Of a stretch of DNA of 64,000 nucleotides, positions 13,072 through 24,440 are shown one piece after another. The DNA lies in contig VCAZ01000135.1 in the NCBI GenBank assembly GCA_005784505.1, positions 392,018 through 456,017 on the forward strand, read 5' to 3'. The first letter of the stretch is position 1. Each line of letters opens with the position of its first letter. Both the position numbers and the translations under genes were made by a program. Source of the DNA: Bagarius yarrelli (taxonomy: Eukaryota; Chordata; Actinopteri; Siluriformes; Sisoridae). The notes beneath the pieces were generated by a model. That model made no database searches. It was not told where the DNA came from and saw only the letters and a program-made list of their open reading frames with translations.

Positions 13072-13142
13072 TTTGCACTATTTTACAGCACTAAATCACA
13101 TGACTATCAAATGCACATTATGTGCCATGCAATTGCTTACGA

Positions 13143-13255
13143 AACGGCGCTGCTGACCAGAAGAGCCTAAGTTCAAATCCCATCTGCCACTGCCGGGCCC
13201 CTGAGCAGGGCCCCTGACTCACAGATGCTCATTTGGATAAAACAAAATAAGATAC
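13143..13255 (+). mobile_element. SINE fragment, diverged
   Basis: Shows CTGCTGACCAGAAGAGCCTA, AGTTCAAATCCC, GCCACTGCCGGGCCCCTGAG and ATTTGGATAA. The order matches the tRNA-headed SINE, but the head is truncated. Confidence 0.5.
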
Positions 13256-13361
13256 ATGTAATTCATCATGTTAAAGTTTTAGCATGTGATGTAGAACTAA
13301 ACCCCTGCTGTACAGGGGTGATTTCGGTGTAAAGACATGAGTCTGTTCAGAGGACAGGTTA

Positions 13362-13413
<52 letters not shown>

Positions 13414-13427
13414 TCTCTCTCTCTCTC
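13362..13427. repeat. (CT)n microsatellite
   Basis: CT run of 66 bp with two CCC interruptions. Confidence 0.95.
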
Positions 13428-13719
13428 CACACTGGCCCGAGACTAGTCAAGACTCGCTGTTTCACCCCAAAGCTGTGTTTACTCATCTGAAAATAAGTCT
13501 AGAGCCAAGACAAGGGAGTAGGCGATGGAGTGTGTTCATCTTCACTGACATCATAAGACGCCCCGTTTACTTCTCAGTAATAACCTGCATCAACACCCAG
13601 GTGACTCCATCCACCAGGACGGAATGTGACGTGATTCGCCACTGGGTGGGATGCGTTCCAACACCTTCTGCATATATGGGAAAAACTTAGACAAGGCGAA
13701 TTGTTTGGCAAATGATCAA

Positions 13720-13822
13720 ATGCTAAGGGCCATGCTCAGGGGCCCAGCAGTGGCAGCTTAGTGGTGCTGGGAATTGAACAAATAAACTTCTGATCAGCAG
13801 TTCACTGAGCTACCATGTCATA
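13720..13822 (-). mobile_element. SINE fragment, minus orientation
   Basis: Contains CTCAGGGGCCCAGCAGTGGC, TGGTGCTGGGAATTGAACAA and CTGATCAGCAGTTCACTGAG, which is the reverse complement of the tRNA-headed SINE body and head. Confidence 0.55.
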
Positions 13823-14608
13823 ACATGTAGTCAAAGGCATACTTAGAGAAAGGATTGAATATCAAGACTAAGACTAGGGCACATCCCAATACCCTCACTG
13901 CACCCTAGGGTCTTCCACAAAGTGTGCAGCGTTAGAAGTGCACTCTTTAGTTGATAAGTGCGCAAGGAAACAAGTGCACTGATGTGCAGAATTAGGTCAG
14001 TTTAGGTACGTCACCCATCGGGGCCAAATGCCATTGCTTATGCCGATGACGTAGCAATAACGTTTCAAGCAGATGGGTGACGTACCTGAAACCGTTCACA
14101 GTATTGCTGCTAAACTTTTTTTTTCAGAAGGAATTCTGGGTAATATTCTTAAGCGAAGTCTGCTTGGTCTTACAGAAACTGTGCATTAAGGGCACATATA
14201 GGCAGGGCAAAAAAAGCTCTAGAGAACTGGGACACGATACGCACTCGCACCCATCAGCAAGAACTTGTGCAGATGCGGGTGTAGGGACAGGGCCTAGAAC
14301 TTAACTCCAATGCACTGGAGCAGGAAGCTAGAAAAGAATAACTAATTGCAGAAGCACCAGGTCCTTAATTAAAGTCAGCAAAGAAAAATAACAGCTAACT
14401 GCTAAAATATTAAATGAAATGTAAGTCAGCCTGTATATGAAGGCATCTGCTGAACGCTGTGAATGAAAGAAGGAACAATATTAAAAAAAGAATTTCAGTA
14501 ACTGCAGATTCTTCAGCACGACTGAAACTGCTGTGAATTTCACCCTGAAGCTCCTGGAGACAGAAAACGAGAATTCAAAGGTATAGAAATGCAAAAGCAG
14601 GACTGCAG

Positions 14609-14618
14609 AACACACACC

Positions 14619-14656
<38 letters not shown>
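14609..14656. repeat. (CA)n microsatellite
   Basis: CA run with one AT interruption near its left end. Confidence 0.9.
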
Positions 14657-14658
<2 letters not shown>

Positions 14659-15821
14659 CCCAAATGTTTTAATGTGACCCTCTTATTGTATTTGTGCATT
14701 TGCATGTTTATTTAACACACAAACTTATGTTGTTCTTTATGTTTTTTGGCACAAAAGCAAAAAAAAAAGTCCTTTCTGTTGTCTTGCTAATTTAATGCTA
14801 ATTTGCTGAGGTGTGTTCCTGTCTCACAGGGCTGTAAAAGAAATGACTCAACTCATTTTTGCATTGAAAGTTTCTGAAAGTAAATGATGCAATGGCATTA
14901 GAAACGGTTTTTATTTGAATTTAATTTATTTTAATGACGGTCTGTATGATTTAACTCGATTAAATGTGGGGTTTTTTAGGTTGTAGTATGAATTTAAGAG
15001 AAATAAATAAAAACGTGTCGTTTCGAATAACAAATAAATGATAATAAATTGAAGTCACAGTGCAATAAAATAGGGCTTTTAAAAAGGGGTTTTTTTCTTT
15101 TATTTTAAAAGGGTTTTTATGCATGTTGATATTCCGATGAGGGGAATCACAGTTTATCTGGCAACATAACATTGTAAATTAAACCATCTGGAAACGTTTT
15201 TATCACTTTAAGGACGTCTCAGATTTATAAGAGATGTGTTTTTACTTTAACAGTGAATATCAAATATGATGTTGTGCAAATAAAACTGCTGTGAAAATAT
15301 AATTTTACAATGAAAGCCCCTTTTGGTTCTGCTTTGTTGCACACTTCACTGATCTCTCTCACTCTTAGTGTTTTAAGCGGTTCCGCTGCGTCTGGAAGAG
15401 TTTTGCCATCGTTTCTGCAGTCGGAGACCGGAGATCATGGAAAAAAATCATTCATAAGTGTAAAAGGAGCGCTGCACGGCCCCACCCTAGTGTGCAGTGC
15501 AAAGGCTGAACTCATACTCTCCTTCTGCTTCCACTCCGACTTTCACCCGACCAACCAGACTTGCCGACGCAGCACCACCCACTGGCATGTGTTTACGCCT
15601 GCATTCCTTTTTTTCTCTCTCTCTCTTTTTTTTTAATGTGCTAAAAAGTACAAGTGGAATCCCGCTTCTCTGCTTGTCCTGTGTGTCTCTCTGTGCCTGT
15701 GCTTGCAGCGAGGCCTGAGGCAGGGTGTAACTCTTCTTATCTTTCCACTCTCACTCTATACCTGTTTGACAGGTAGGGTGTGTCTGAGAAAGGGCTGGCC
15801 CTCTAGCAGACGTTGTGATCG

Positions 15822-15829
15822 TATAAAAG
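15822..15829 (+). promoter_or_regulatory. TATA box of the keratin gene
   Basis: TATAAAAG lies 146 bp upstream of the keratin start codon. With the usual spacing of about 30 bp, transcription would begin near 15,852 and give a 5' UTR of roughly 115 nt with no intron. A strong TATA is typical of abundantly expressed keratin genes. The start site is inferred, not observed. Confidence 0.8.
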
Positions 15830-15967
15830 GACGAAGCCAGCAGCAGAAGAGTACACAGAGGGACTTTGACTCTCCTTTGTGAGCGACCTCCTGCTCCTCC
15901 ACTCAGCTCCTTCTGCAAGCTCTCGAGCACTTTCTCTCTCTCGTATCTCCACCACCAGAGACCAGCC

Positions 15968-16710
15968 ATGTCTATGACTGTGAAATCTTTCTCCAGCAAG
16001 TCCTACGCCGTCCCGAGCGGCTCCAGCAGGTCAAGCATAGTAGCCCAACGACGCTCTGGAGTCAGCTCCGGGTTCAGTGGTGGCTCCGGGTTCGGTGGCG
16101 GGCTTGGCTTTGGTGGCGGTGGCGGCAGCAGCAGCTACAGTTTCAGCAGCAGCAGCATGGGTGGAGGACTGGGTGGAGGCTATGGCAGCGGTGTAGGTGT
16201 TGGTTTAGGTGGCGGCTTCGGTGGCGGCTTCGGTGGTGGCTTCGGTGGTGGCTTGGGTTCAGGCTCAGGTGCCGGCTGCTTCATCCCACCTCCCATCACC
16301 GCTGTGACAGTGAACCAGAGCCTGCTGCAGCCACTCAACCTGGAGATCGACCCCAGCATCCAGGCCGTCCGCACCCAAGAGAAAGAGCAGATTAAGAACC
16401 TTAACAACCGCTTCGCTTCTTTCATCGACAAGGTAAGACTAACTTCATTTTCAACCTCTTCATTTTCATAGTTTTGGCTAAATCATTTTAAAAATAATTA
16501 TAAATGAATCACTTCCTCCAACATTTTTGACCTACTTTGAACCAGGAAGTGCTATGGATTAACTTACTGTCTGTAAAAAAAAATCAGCCATTCATGTTTA
16601 GGTTTTTAAAAGCATTTAACCAATAACCTTTGTACATGTCTGGGGCAAACATCTGAGCGTTAGGATGTGGGCTATAAATCAACACCACAGTCATGTGTGT
16701 GTGTGTGTGT

Positions 16711-16751
<41 letters not shown>

Positions 16752-19223
16752 TGTGTGTGTGTATAAAGAGTTTTTGTTTGCTAGCTAGTCAAACAGAGAG
16801 TGTGGATAGAGGACACACCTAAATATCTGTGAGCACAAAGTCAGCGCACAAACACACACACCTGTATTTAATGTGGTTTTGACTCAGAGGAGTTACCTGG
16901 GTTGTAGACATTACACACACAGATACATACACATACACACCTACATATGATAAGTTCTAAATGCTTGTAGAGTCTGAAGTTTTAGTGGAACTTCAGGGCA
17001 CAGGATATTTACTAAACACTGCTTACACTAAAACTTACCATGAGAGTGTAAATGTTAAGCTACGTGGACAGGGTGTGTATCACATTACTACATGGCCCAT
17101 CACCCCCGGCAGGAGGGTGTGGTCGCCAAACCTGCCCGCTTGTTCTGTCTTATACGGTTTCATCTGTGCAATGATGCAGGTCTAGGCGTGGCCCCAGGCA
17201 GGCCACGAGGGCTTTTTTTTTTACCCTCCCTCCCTTCAGAAGATCATGGTTCATGTCTCATGGACACACCCTGTTAGTCTACTCTTTTTCACTCCCTTCC
17301 TCTCCCTCCCTCACCCCACCCCACAAAAAAATTCATGGTCAGGATGACTCATCGCCAGTTTATGATTCCTCACAGGAGGAAACATAAAAGACGGAAAACT
17401 ACAAAGGAGCGAAACAAGCTGAAACAATCAGACGTTTCCGTCCCACTTTATTTCCAACATGAAGCTTCAGTTTTAAGTTTCAAGAAAATGAACAATTTGT
17501 TTTTCTTTTCGTTGCCTCGTAGGTGCGCTTCCTGGAACAGCAAAACAAAATGCTGGAGACCAAATGGAGCCTCCTGCAGGAACAGACCACCACCCGCTCC
17601 AACATCGATGCCATGTTTGAGGCTTACATCGCCAACCTGCGCAGACAGCTGGATGGCCTGGGCAATGAGAAAATCAAGCTGGAGGGAGAGCTGAAGAACA
17701 TGCAGGTTCTCGTTGAGGACTTCAAGAAGAAGTAAAGACACGCCCAGATAAATGTGCAGGATAAACATTAAAAAAGATTTCCACATTTATGTTATTTTTT
17801 TTGCTTTGCAGGTATGAGGATGAGATCAACAAGCGTGCCGCTGCAGAAAACGAGTTTGTCCTCCTGAAGAAGGTATTAAAACCTTCTTGTATTTTTTAAG
17901 ATTTAAGATAACCAAGAGTAATAAGGAAAGCTCACCTCTGCTGTTTTTCTCAGGATGTTGACGCAGCCTACATGAACAAGATTGAACTTGAGGCCAAGGT
18001 AGATGCTCTCCAGGATGAGATTAACTTCCTCAGGGCTGTCTACGAGGCTGTAAGTGACTTTGACCCTTTTTATTTTTACTTTTTGTCTATGGGAAAAAAA
18101 CTGACCATGATGAACTTTGCAGGAGCTACGCGAGCTGCAGTCTCAGATCAAAGACACTTCAGTCATTGTGGAGATGGACAACAGCAGGAACCTGGACATG
18201 GATGCAATTGTCAACGAAGTCCGCGCTCAGTATGAGGACATCGCCAACCGCAGCCGTGCCGAGGCAGAGGCCTGGTACAAACAGAAGGTGGGTCATAAAG
18301 AAGAATTTCCTGGATGCTCATGACTTCCAGAATTTTAAAAATCAGACATTTGATGTCCTTTAATATCTGTTTCAGTTCGAAGAGTTGCAGACATCTGCCG
18401 GTAGCTACGGTGATGACCTGCGATCGACCAAGGCCGAGATCGCCGAGCTAAACAGAATGATTGCCCGTCTGCAGAACGAGATTGAGGCTGTCAAGGGACA
18501 GGTAACTGTGTAGAAAGTTAGTTGTTTGTAAATGAACCCCATTTTCTAGCAAAAAATCCAAATTTTCCCATCCTTTCCGTTCTCAGCGCGCCAACCTGGA
18601 GGCCCAGATTGCCGAGGCAGAGGAGCGTGGTGAGATTGCAGTCAAGGATGCCAAGGCCCGCATTAAGGAACTGGAAGAGGCTCTCCAGAGAGCTAAGCAG
18701 GACATGGCCAAGCAGGTGCGTGAGTACCAGGAGCTCATGAACGTCAAGCTGGCTCTCGACATTGAGATCGCCACCTACAGAAAACTTCTGGAAGGAGAGG
18801 AGAGCAGGTGAGGAGCTTTCAGTCTTCTGTGATTTTGGTGATGTTCTGAAGATGTAGAACAACAGACTAATCTTTAAACATGCTTCTTTTTCTTTTCAGA
18901 ATTTCTTCTGGTGGAGGCTCTGCCACCATCCACGTGCAGCAGTCCTCTGGAGGCGGTGGTAAGTGACTCAAACAAAAAGAGTCTACTTCTATTCATGTGG
19001 CTGTCCTCTTGTGTCCTGATGTCTTGAAACTGTTTTTCATACAGGATTCTCCTCTGGCTCTGGATTTGGCTATGGATCCGGAATGTCCGGAATGTCTGGA
19101 ATGTCTGGAATGTCCGGGATGTCAAGCGGATTCGGAGGATCATTTGGTGGTGGAATGGGCAGTGGCCAAAGCATCAGCAGAACCTCTGTCAAGAGTGTTA
19201 GCAGCGTCCAGAGGCGCTACTAA
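15968..19223 (+). CDS. Type II keratin (epidermal/simple-epithelial), complete, 9 exons, 526 aa
   Basis: Type II keratins pair with type I keratins to form cytoplasmic intermediate filaments in epithelia. Coding exons: 15968-16432, 17523-17731, 17812-17872, 17954-18049, 18123-18287, 18376-18501, 18587-18807, 18900-18958, 19045-19223. All borders are GT...AG and the frame stays open to TAA. Internal exon lengths of 209, 61, 96, 165, 126 and 221 bp are the classic type II keratin set. Residues 1 to about 137 form a Ser/Gly-rich head with repeated GGGFGGGF blocks. The helix-initiation motif (NNRFASFIDKVRFLEQQNK) spans the exon 1/2 junction, and the helix-termination motif (EIATYRKLLEGEES) ends near residue 447. 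The tail is Gly/Ser/Met-rich with five GMS-type units and ends in SVQRRY. The start MSMTVKSF was chosen because it follows the TATA box at UTR distance; the frame upstream of it is UTR. Family is certain, but the orthologue (krt4, krt5 or krt8-like) cannot be settled by eye. Confidence 0.97.
16694..16762. repeat. (GT)n microsatellite in keratin intron 1
   Basis: Interrupted GT run of about 69 bp inside the 1.09-kb first intron. Confidence 0.95.
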
Positions 19224-19905
19224 GCAGAAGATTCCCAGCTTCATTTCTCTGCACCTTTCATCCACCACACATCAACGGTGCTAAAATGTTAGCAATTGGC
19301 CCAACCCCCGACCATCCAACCAATTTCTGAATATATGTTTTTTTTTTTTTTCTAACTAGATAAAAAGATTAAGACGATGTTTTCAGGGCTAAATGTTACC
19401 ACGCTTCCTCTGAAATTTTATCTGAAAGCAACCAGGAAGAATGTAAAGGGGAATGCTCGATTCTCTCTAAAACCTGCTGAAAGTTGTTTTTGTTTTTTTT
19501 ATTATTTTCTGCACTGATATGTTCTGGGAGGAAAGGAAGACATGATAGGTAGAAAGGATAAAATGACCGAAGCTGTTTGTTAAACTGAAGCCACTAAATC
19601 CAAAGTTAGAACAGGGATGCGAGTGGTAATGCGTCGCGTAGGGTGACCATCCTCTATACGCCGTCTGTATTTTCGCTCGCTAATTCGGCAGCTGTTTGCT
19701 AGCTTGACCAACTAAACAAGCTTTTTGTCCACCTCTTCGCTTCTAGAATGCAACCGAGTATTGCAGTCCTCACTGTCAGGCTGTCCCAGATCTGTCTTCA
19801 TCTTTTTTTTTTTCTTAAACCAAAAAAAATTAAGCAAAAGCACACGATAGGGCCAGGTTTTATTGTTTGTAAGATGATGTTGTGACACCATTAAAACCTG
19901 AAAGC

Positions 19906-19911
19906 AATAAA
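19906..19911 (+). terminator. Poly(A) signal of the keratin gene
   Basis: Canonical AATAAA 683 bp past the stop codon, followed within 20 bp by a GT-rich stretch (19,930-19,950) that suits a downstream element. It implies a 3' UTR of about 0.7 kb. Confidence 0.7.
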
Positions 19912-20268
19912 TCTGAGAACTATAATCACTGTGTGTGTGTGTGTGTGTGTTTCTTTTTATTCCTTCCATCATGGCAGTACAATGAAAATACAAATACCAA
20001 TGAAAAATTACAGACAGAAACATACAATAAATACATTCTATAGATGTTTTCACTGAAACCAAAATACAATGCATGTATACAACCAACATTAATACACATC
20101 CAGGTTTTACTACTTTTATAACATACTGAAAAAATTCAAGTTACAAATCTTATAGCAAAATATAAAAAATAAAAAGAATTCTAAGTAGCAAACACTGAAC
20201 AAACAGCGAACAATAGAAATACAGTCCACTTAACAGCAAAAAAAACACAAAGATCCACAAAGGTATTC

Positions 20269-20274
20269 TTTATT
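20269..20274 (-). terminator. Possible poly(A) signal of the Ig/SRCR gene
   Basis: TTTATT on the plus strand is AATAAA on the minus strand, about 520 bp downstream of the Ig/SRCR stop codon. Other AATAAA-like hexamers occur in this A/T-rich stretch, so the choice is tentative. The two converging genes would end about 340 bp apart. Confidence 0.35.
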
Positions 20275-20791
20275 CTAAATTTATATATAAAAGAATCTCT
20301 CTAGAATTACTAAAATCAGGAAAATCATTCAATCATAATAAAAACATCTTTAAAAGTAAAAAAAAATAAAAAATCTTAATTGTACAGAGTAAATGTTGGA
20401 AAATCATCAAAGTGTTAATATTAATGTAATCCAGTGTTTTAAGATAAAATTTGGTTTCACTGCTAGATTTAATCCAGCAACAATTAATGATTTATAATTT
20501 CCCTATAATTTGTATAACAGATTTAAACATCACGCTATTATTAAATTAAATGACATATGATACAAATATCATGAATGTTGAAATGAAAATCCTTCCCTAT
20601 GGTATTTTGGAATATAGTTGGTTTCAGTTCATGTTTTCAGTGATTTCTTTGAAGAAGGTAAAATAATAACAAAATGTAATACAATAAAAGTCAGGAAATT
20701 TGCTCTATGTTGCTCTTACAGGCTTTAAGTTCTCCAGCGCTCCATGTGGTGGGGTTGTGGTATTGCGGCTCGCTGATGATTTCGGCTTGTC

Positions 20792-23700
20792 TTACGAACT
20801 GCTACCATAAATACAGAGCAGGACAAGGATGATCACACCTACGATTGTGGTGATGACGCCACCAGCCACCACTCCAGCTGGAGGAGGATCATAAACTAAA
20901 CAGAGAGGAGATGAACAAGTGAAGGAGTGATCATTATGGGTCAGTGAGTAGAAATCTTAGGGTGCATGTTTCAGCCAGAAAATGTTCAAATATAAAAAAT
21001 AAATATGTGTTTTTATCTTACATTCAGAACCCAATGCCCTAACCAACCCCCACCCACACACACACAAGCCACCCCTCCACCCACCGGGGAACCAGGCCAA
21101 GTTTTTAGGCCAACCTTGAAGTTGTTGTGATAAAAGTTATTTATTGTGTTTCACTGTGAAGCTCTGAGTTTATTGATGATCGTCATGCAGCAGTGGCTGG
21201 AGATCTGAATGTGAAATCTCAGCTTTGTGTGAGAACATATTCTTTGGCAGTGTGTTTTTCGATAAAACTGAAAACAGAACTGCTGACTTGTGAAATGTTT
21301 TGAGTGTCAAATAAGGTTAATCTCATGAATCTATATGTTCCTATACATTCCACCATAATTTGCTTCCCTTTCCCTGATGTTTCTTTAGCCATCCGTCTTA
21401 TTTGCTCTTACCAACTGTTTATTGTGCCTTGTGATGCTGGTAAATACTGGGCCACTGTGGCAGGACTAAAGCTGCCCTGTATCTGACAGTAAAGCAGTGG
21501 ACAGAATGGCAAATGACAGAACCCTTCTCATGTTTTTATTGCTCTGTTGTTCGAAGATCTTTTCCACATTCTCTCAGATCCTCCAGCACTGCTTGACCAT
21601 CTTTCAGAAAAACAACAACTGTTCAGATATCCAAACATCTTTGGCAGCAGTGCTAGTTTAAATTTCAAGCTTTTAGTCCAGGGGTGTCCAACCTCGGTCC
21701 TGGAGGGTCGGGGTGTCCTGCAGAGTGTAGCTCCAACCCTAATCTAACACAACTATTAAACCAACTAATCAAGATCTTTCCAGGTATAATCGAAACTTAC
21801 AGGTAAGTGTGTTATAGCAGGTTGGAGCTAAACTCTGCAGGACACCCCGACCCTCCAGGACCGAGGTTGGACACCCCTGGACTAAAAGCTTGAAATTTAA
21901 ACTAGCACTGCTGCCAAAGATGTTTGGATATCTGAACAGTTGTGGACTAGTTTTAGGTTATTTGTTTGGAGGGTCAGGTGAAACCTAGCAAAGGCACATG
22001 CTGTACCGCACACAAAAAAACAGAAAAAAAAATATAGAGAAAATGGAGTAATTAGTAAGGAAACTGTGAGCAAATGGTGAGAAAATTGTCAGGACTGTTG
22101 TTAAAATTTGGGACATTGTCCAGTCAGACTGCCAGGAAACAACAGGGTGTTGCCTTTCCGGGTTCCACGCTGACACAGATGGAGAACACTATAAAAGTGT
22201 CGGATTGTTGCTTATCAGATGCCTATGTTATGGTTTTCAGAGCCTCATTTTTGTGTATGTCCTACCCTTCAAACTAGTAAACAGTCAGGACAGTCTGAAG
22301 ATACGATGAGGAAACACCTGCAAAATGTAAGGGAATGGTACGTACTGTAGATGCCTATGACATTGCTGCTTTCTGTCTTGTAGCCGCCTTCTCGGGCCCG
22401 TACGAAGCAGGCATACTCTCCCTCAGGCACCGTCTCTGGTAAAACCCATGTCTCTTTCAACCCGGATCGGGCGCGAGTGGAGTAACGGACATTTCCGTTC
22501 TGTGTGAAGATGATGTTGGCCTGGAAAAATAATCCGTTTATATTATCTACTGTGAACAAAGCAATTTACATTAAGGCTTTTTTTTAGCTTCTGACCTCCT
22601 TCACAGGTGATTCAAAGACACACTGTAGGGTAACTGACTCATCAGTCCTGACGTAGACACGTGACAAAGCATTGTATTCCAGCAGGGAAAGCTTCGGAGG
22701 AAGGAGAGTTGCTGCCAGAGAGCAGAAACAACAGTTCTTTTAAATGTGCAAACAATACATAAACAATAATTAAACAATAAAATTCATAAAAACAGCATTT
22801 ACATTTCAGAACACCAAGAATCCTCAACAGACTGAACATTTAGATACTAAAAACCACAAGTCCTTAGACGTGTGTCCACAAGTTTATGAAATTCATGTTG
22901 TAAAATTTAGAAGAAAATTTGGATGAGAAAACCATTCTTGGCCTATTTCAGTAGGACTACGTAAACTATCCCAAATAAAATGTACTAATGGAAACGGTGA
23001 GGTGTTTAGGGGCGGGGTTAAAGTTTTTACTTTTCGGGGTTTTAGTTTTTAACTAAATTCATACAACATTTGAGTTGAAAAATGTTTGATAGCCCTGATG
23101 CAGATCATCTGATGTATAATTAAACTTAACAACTTCTGGTGTATGTCTAACCGGAGCAGGCGATGTTAAGTGTCCCTCGTCCGCATCCAGACTTTACTAA
23201 TATTGGACACTCTGCAAGCTTTTTCTCCTTTCCTATGCAGTTCGGGGTTCCAATAGCATCTGGAGCTGAAACAGCGAGGCTTTCAGATTCCACTGCTGAG
23301 CCACAGCCGAGGTCTCTGCATATGACATGAGCAACAGTTAAACTGTCATAGAAGCTGGGAGCAAAACATAAGGGTCTCCAGTCATCTTTCACTTTGAGAA
23401 AGGCGTATCCGATACAGCTCCCTAAGCTCGGGTCTGTGGGAACCAGACGAACTGGGAGTTCCTCTAGAGAAAAAAAATTGTTAGATTAGAGATGCTTTCA
23501 TGACTACACTACTTAGGCATCCCATTTTTCCACTGTGGCCGGTGCTGGAGCATGGGCAAGGAGCAAAAACTGCTATGTCATGTGACCAGAATCACTTTTA
23601 TTTTTAACTTGGTTGGCAAATTGGTTATAGTGTGTGGTTGCCATTTCTCATTCATGGAGCTAAAATCTGGCACTTTTTTCAGTGGAAAAGCATAGCCCTG

Positions 23701-24408
23701 GCACCAGCCTCAGTGGAAAATCAGTGTAAGGAATCTGGAGTGAAGTCAGTACCTGGCATGGCCGTGATCGTAGTTCTGGAAAGTAAGGTTCTCCCTTTTT
23801 GGAACACTTCCTCTTCACACATATACTCATACGTTTCCCTAGCATTGGTTCGATAAACTACAGCTCCTGTGTCTCCTGGAAGGAGAAATCGGAATCCGAT
23901 GTACTGGAAGACTTCCTTGCCAGGGCTGATAGGAAGAAGACGATTATACATGTGTATTGTGACGTTTTTGTAATTAAGCTGTGACACCTCACACTGCACG
24001 CTGTAATTCATCCCCACAGGAAACACAGGGGGGAAAATGAATAACTTGGGATCAGGCAGAGCGGCTGGAAGACAAAGGAAAATTTTGTTGGATATTTAAA
24101 TGCTACTAAAATGTGACTACAGTGTATTTTACTGCATAAAAATATGTTCAGAGGCGGCTCGGTGGGTCATTTACTCTTACACCATTTGGCAGACACCCTC
24201 ATCCAGAGTTAGTTATATTTCTTTCTTTTATACAACGGATTAATTTAGGGTTTTCTAAATTTATTCATTTATCTTCTATAGCCCCTTATTCTCTAATTCG
24301 GGGTCACGGGAATCTGCTGGAGTCTATCCCATCCGTCTCTGAAAGGGTGAAAGGCAGGAGGGGGACACCCTGGGCAGGTCACCAGTCCATCACAGGGCCA
24401 CACACACT

Positions 24409-24440
<32 letters not shown>

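Larger units (their letters stand above)
1..15821. other. Gene-poor intergenic region upstream of the keratin gene
   Basis: No exon chain or conserved protein could be built on either strand. The open frames here are short and either run through CA/CT repeats or lie in transposon debris. Recognisable contents are listed separately: SINE copies, a hAT MITE, two Tc1-like transposase remnants and microsatellites. The rest is A+T-rich sequence in which I see nothing specific. Confidence 0.6.

Noticed and set aside
15310..15718. ORFs of 108 and 73 aa upstream of the keratin gene
   Set aside because: They end in low-complexity pyrimidine sequence, have no homology I recognise and lie just upstream of the TATA box.
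15866..15967. Upstream extension of the keratin reading frame (MTLLCERPPAPP...)
   Set aside because: The frame is open by chance in the 5' UTR. The product from 15,968 starts with a normal keratin head.
16180..16431. Minus-strand ORF with PPKPPPKP repeats
   Set aside because: Antisense shadow of the glycine-rich keratin head.
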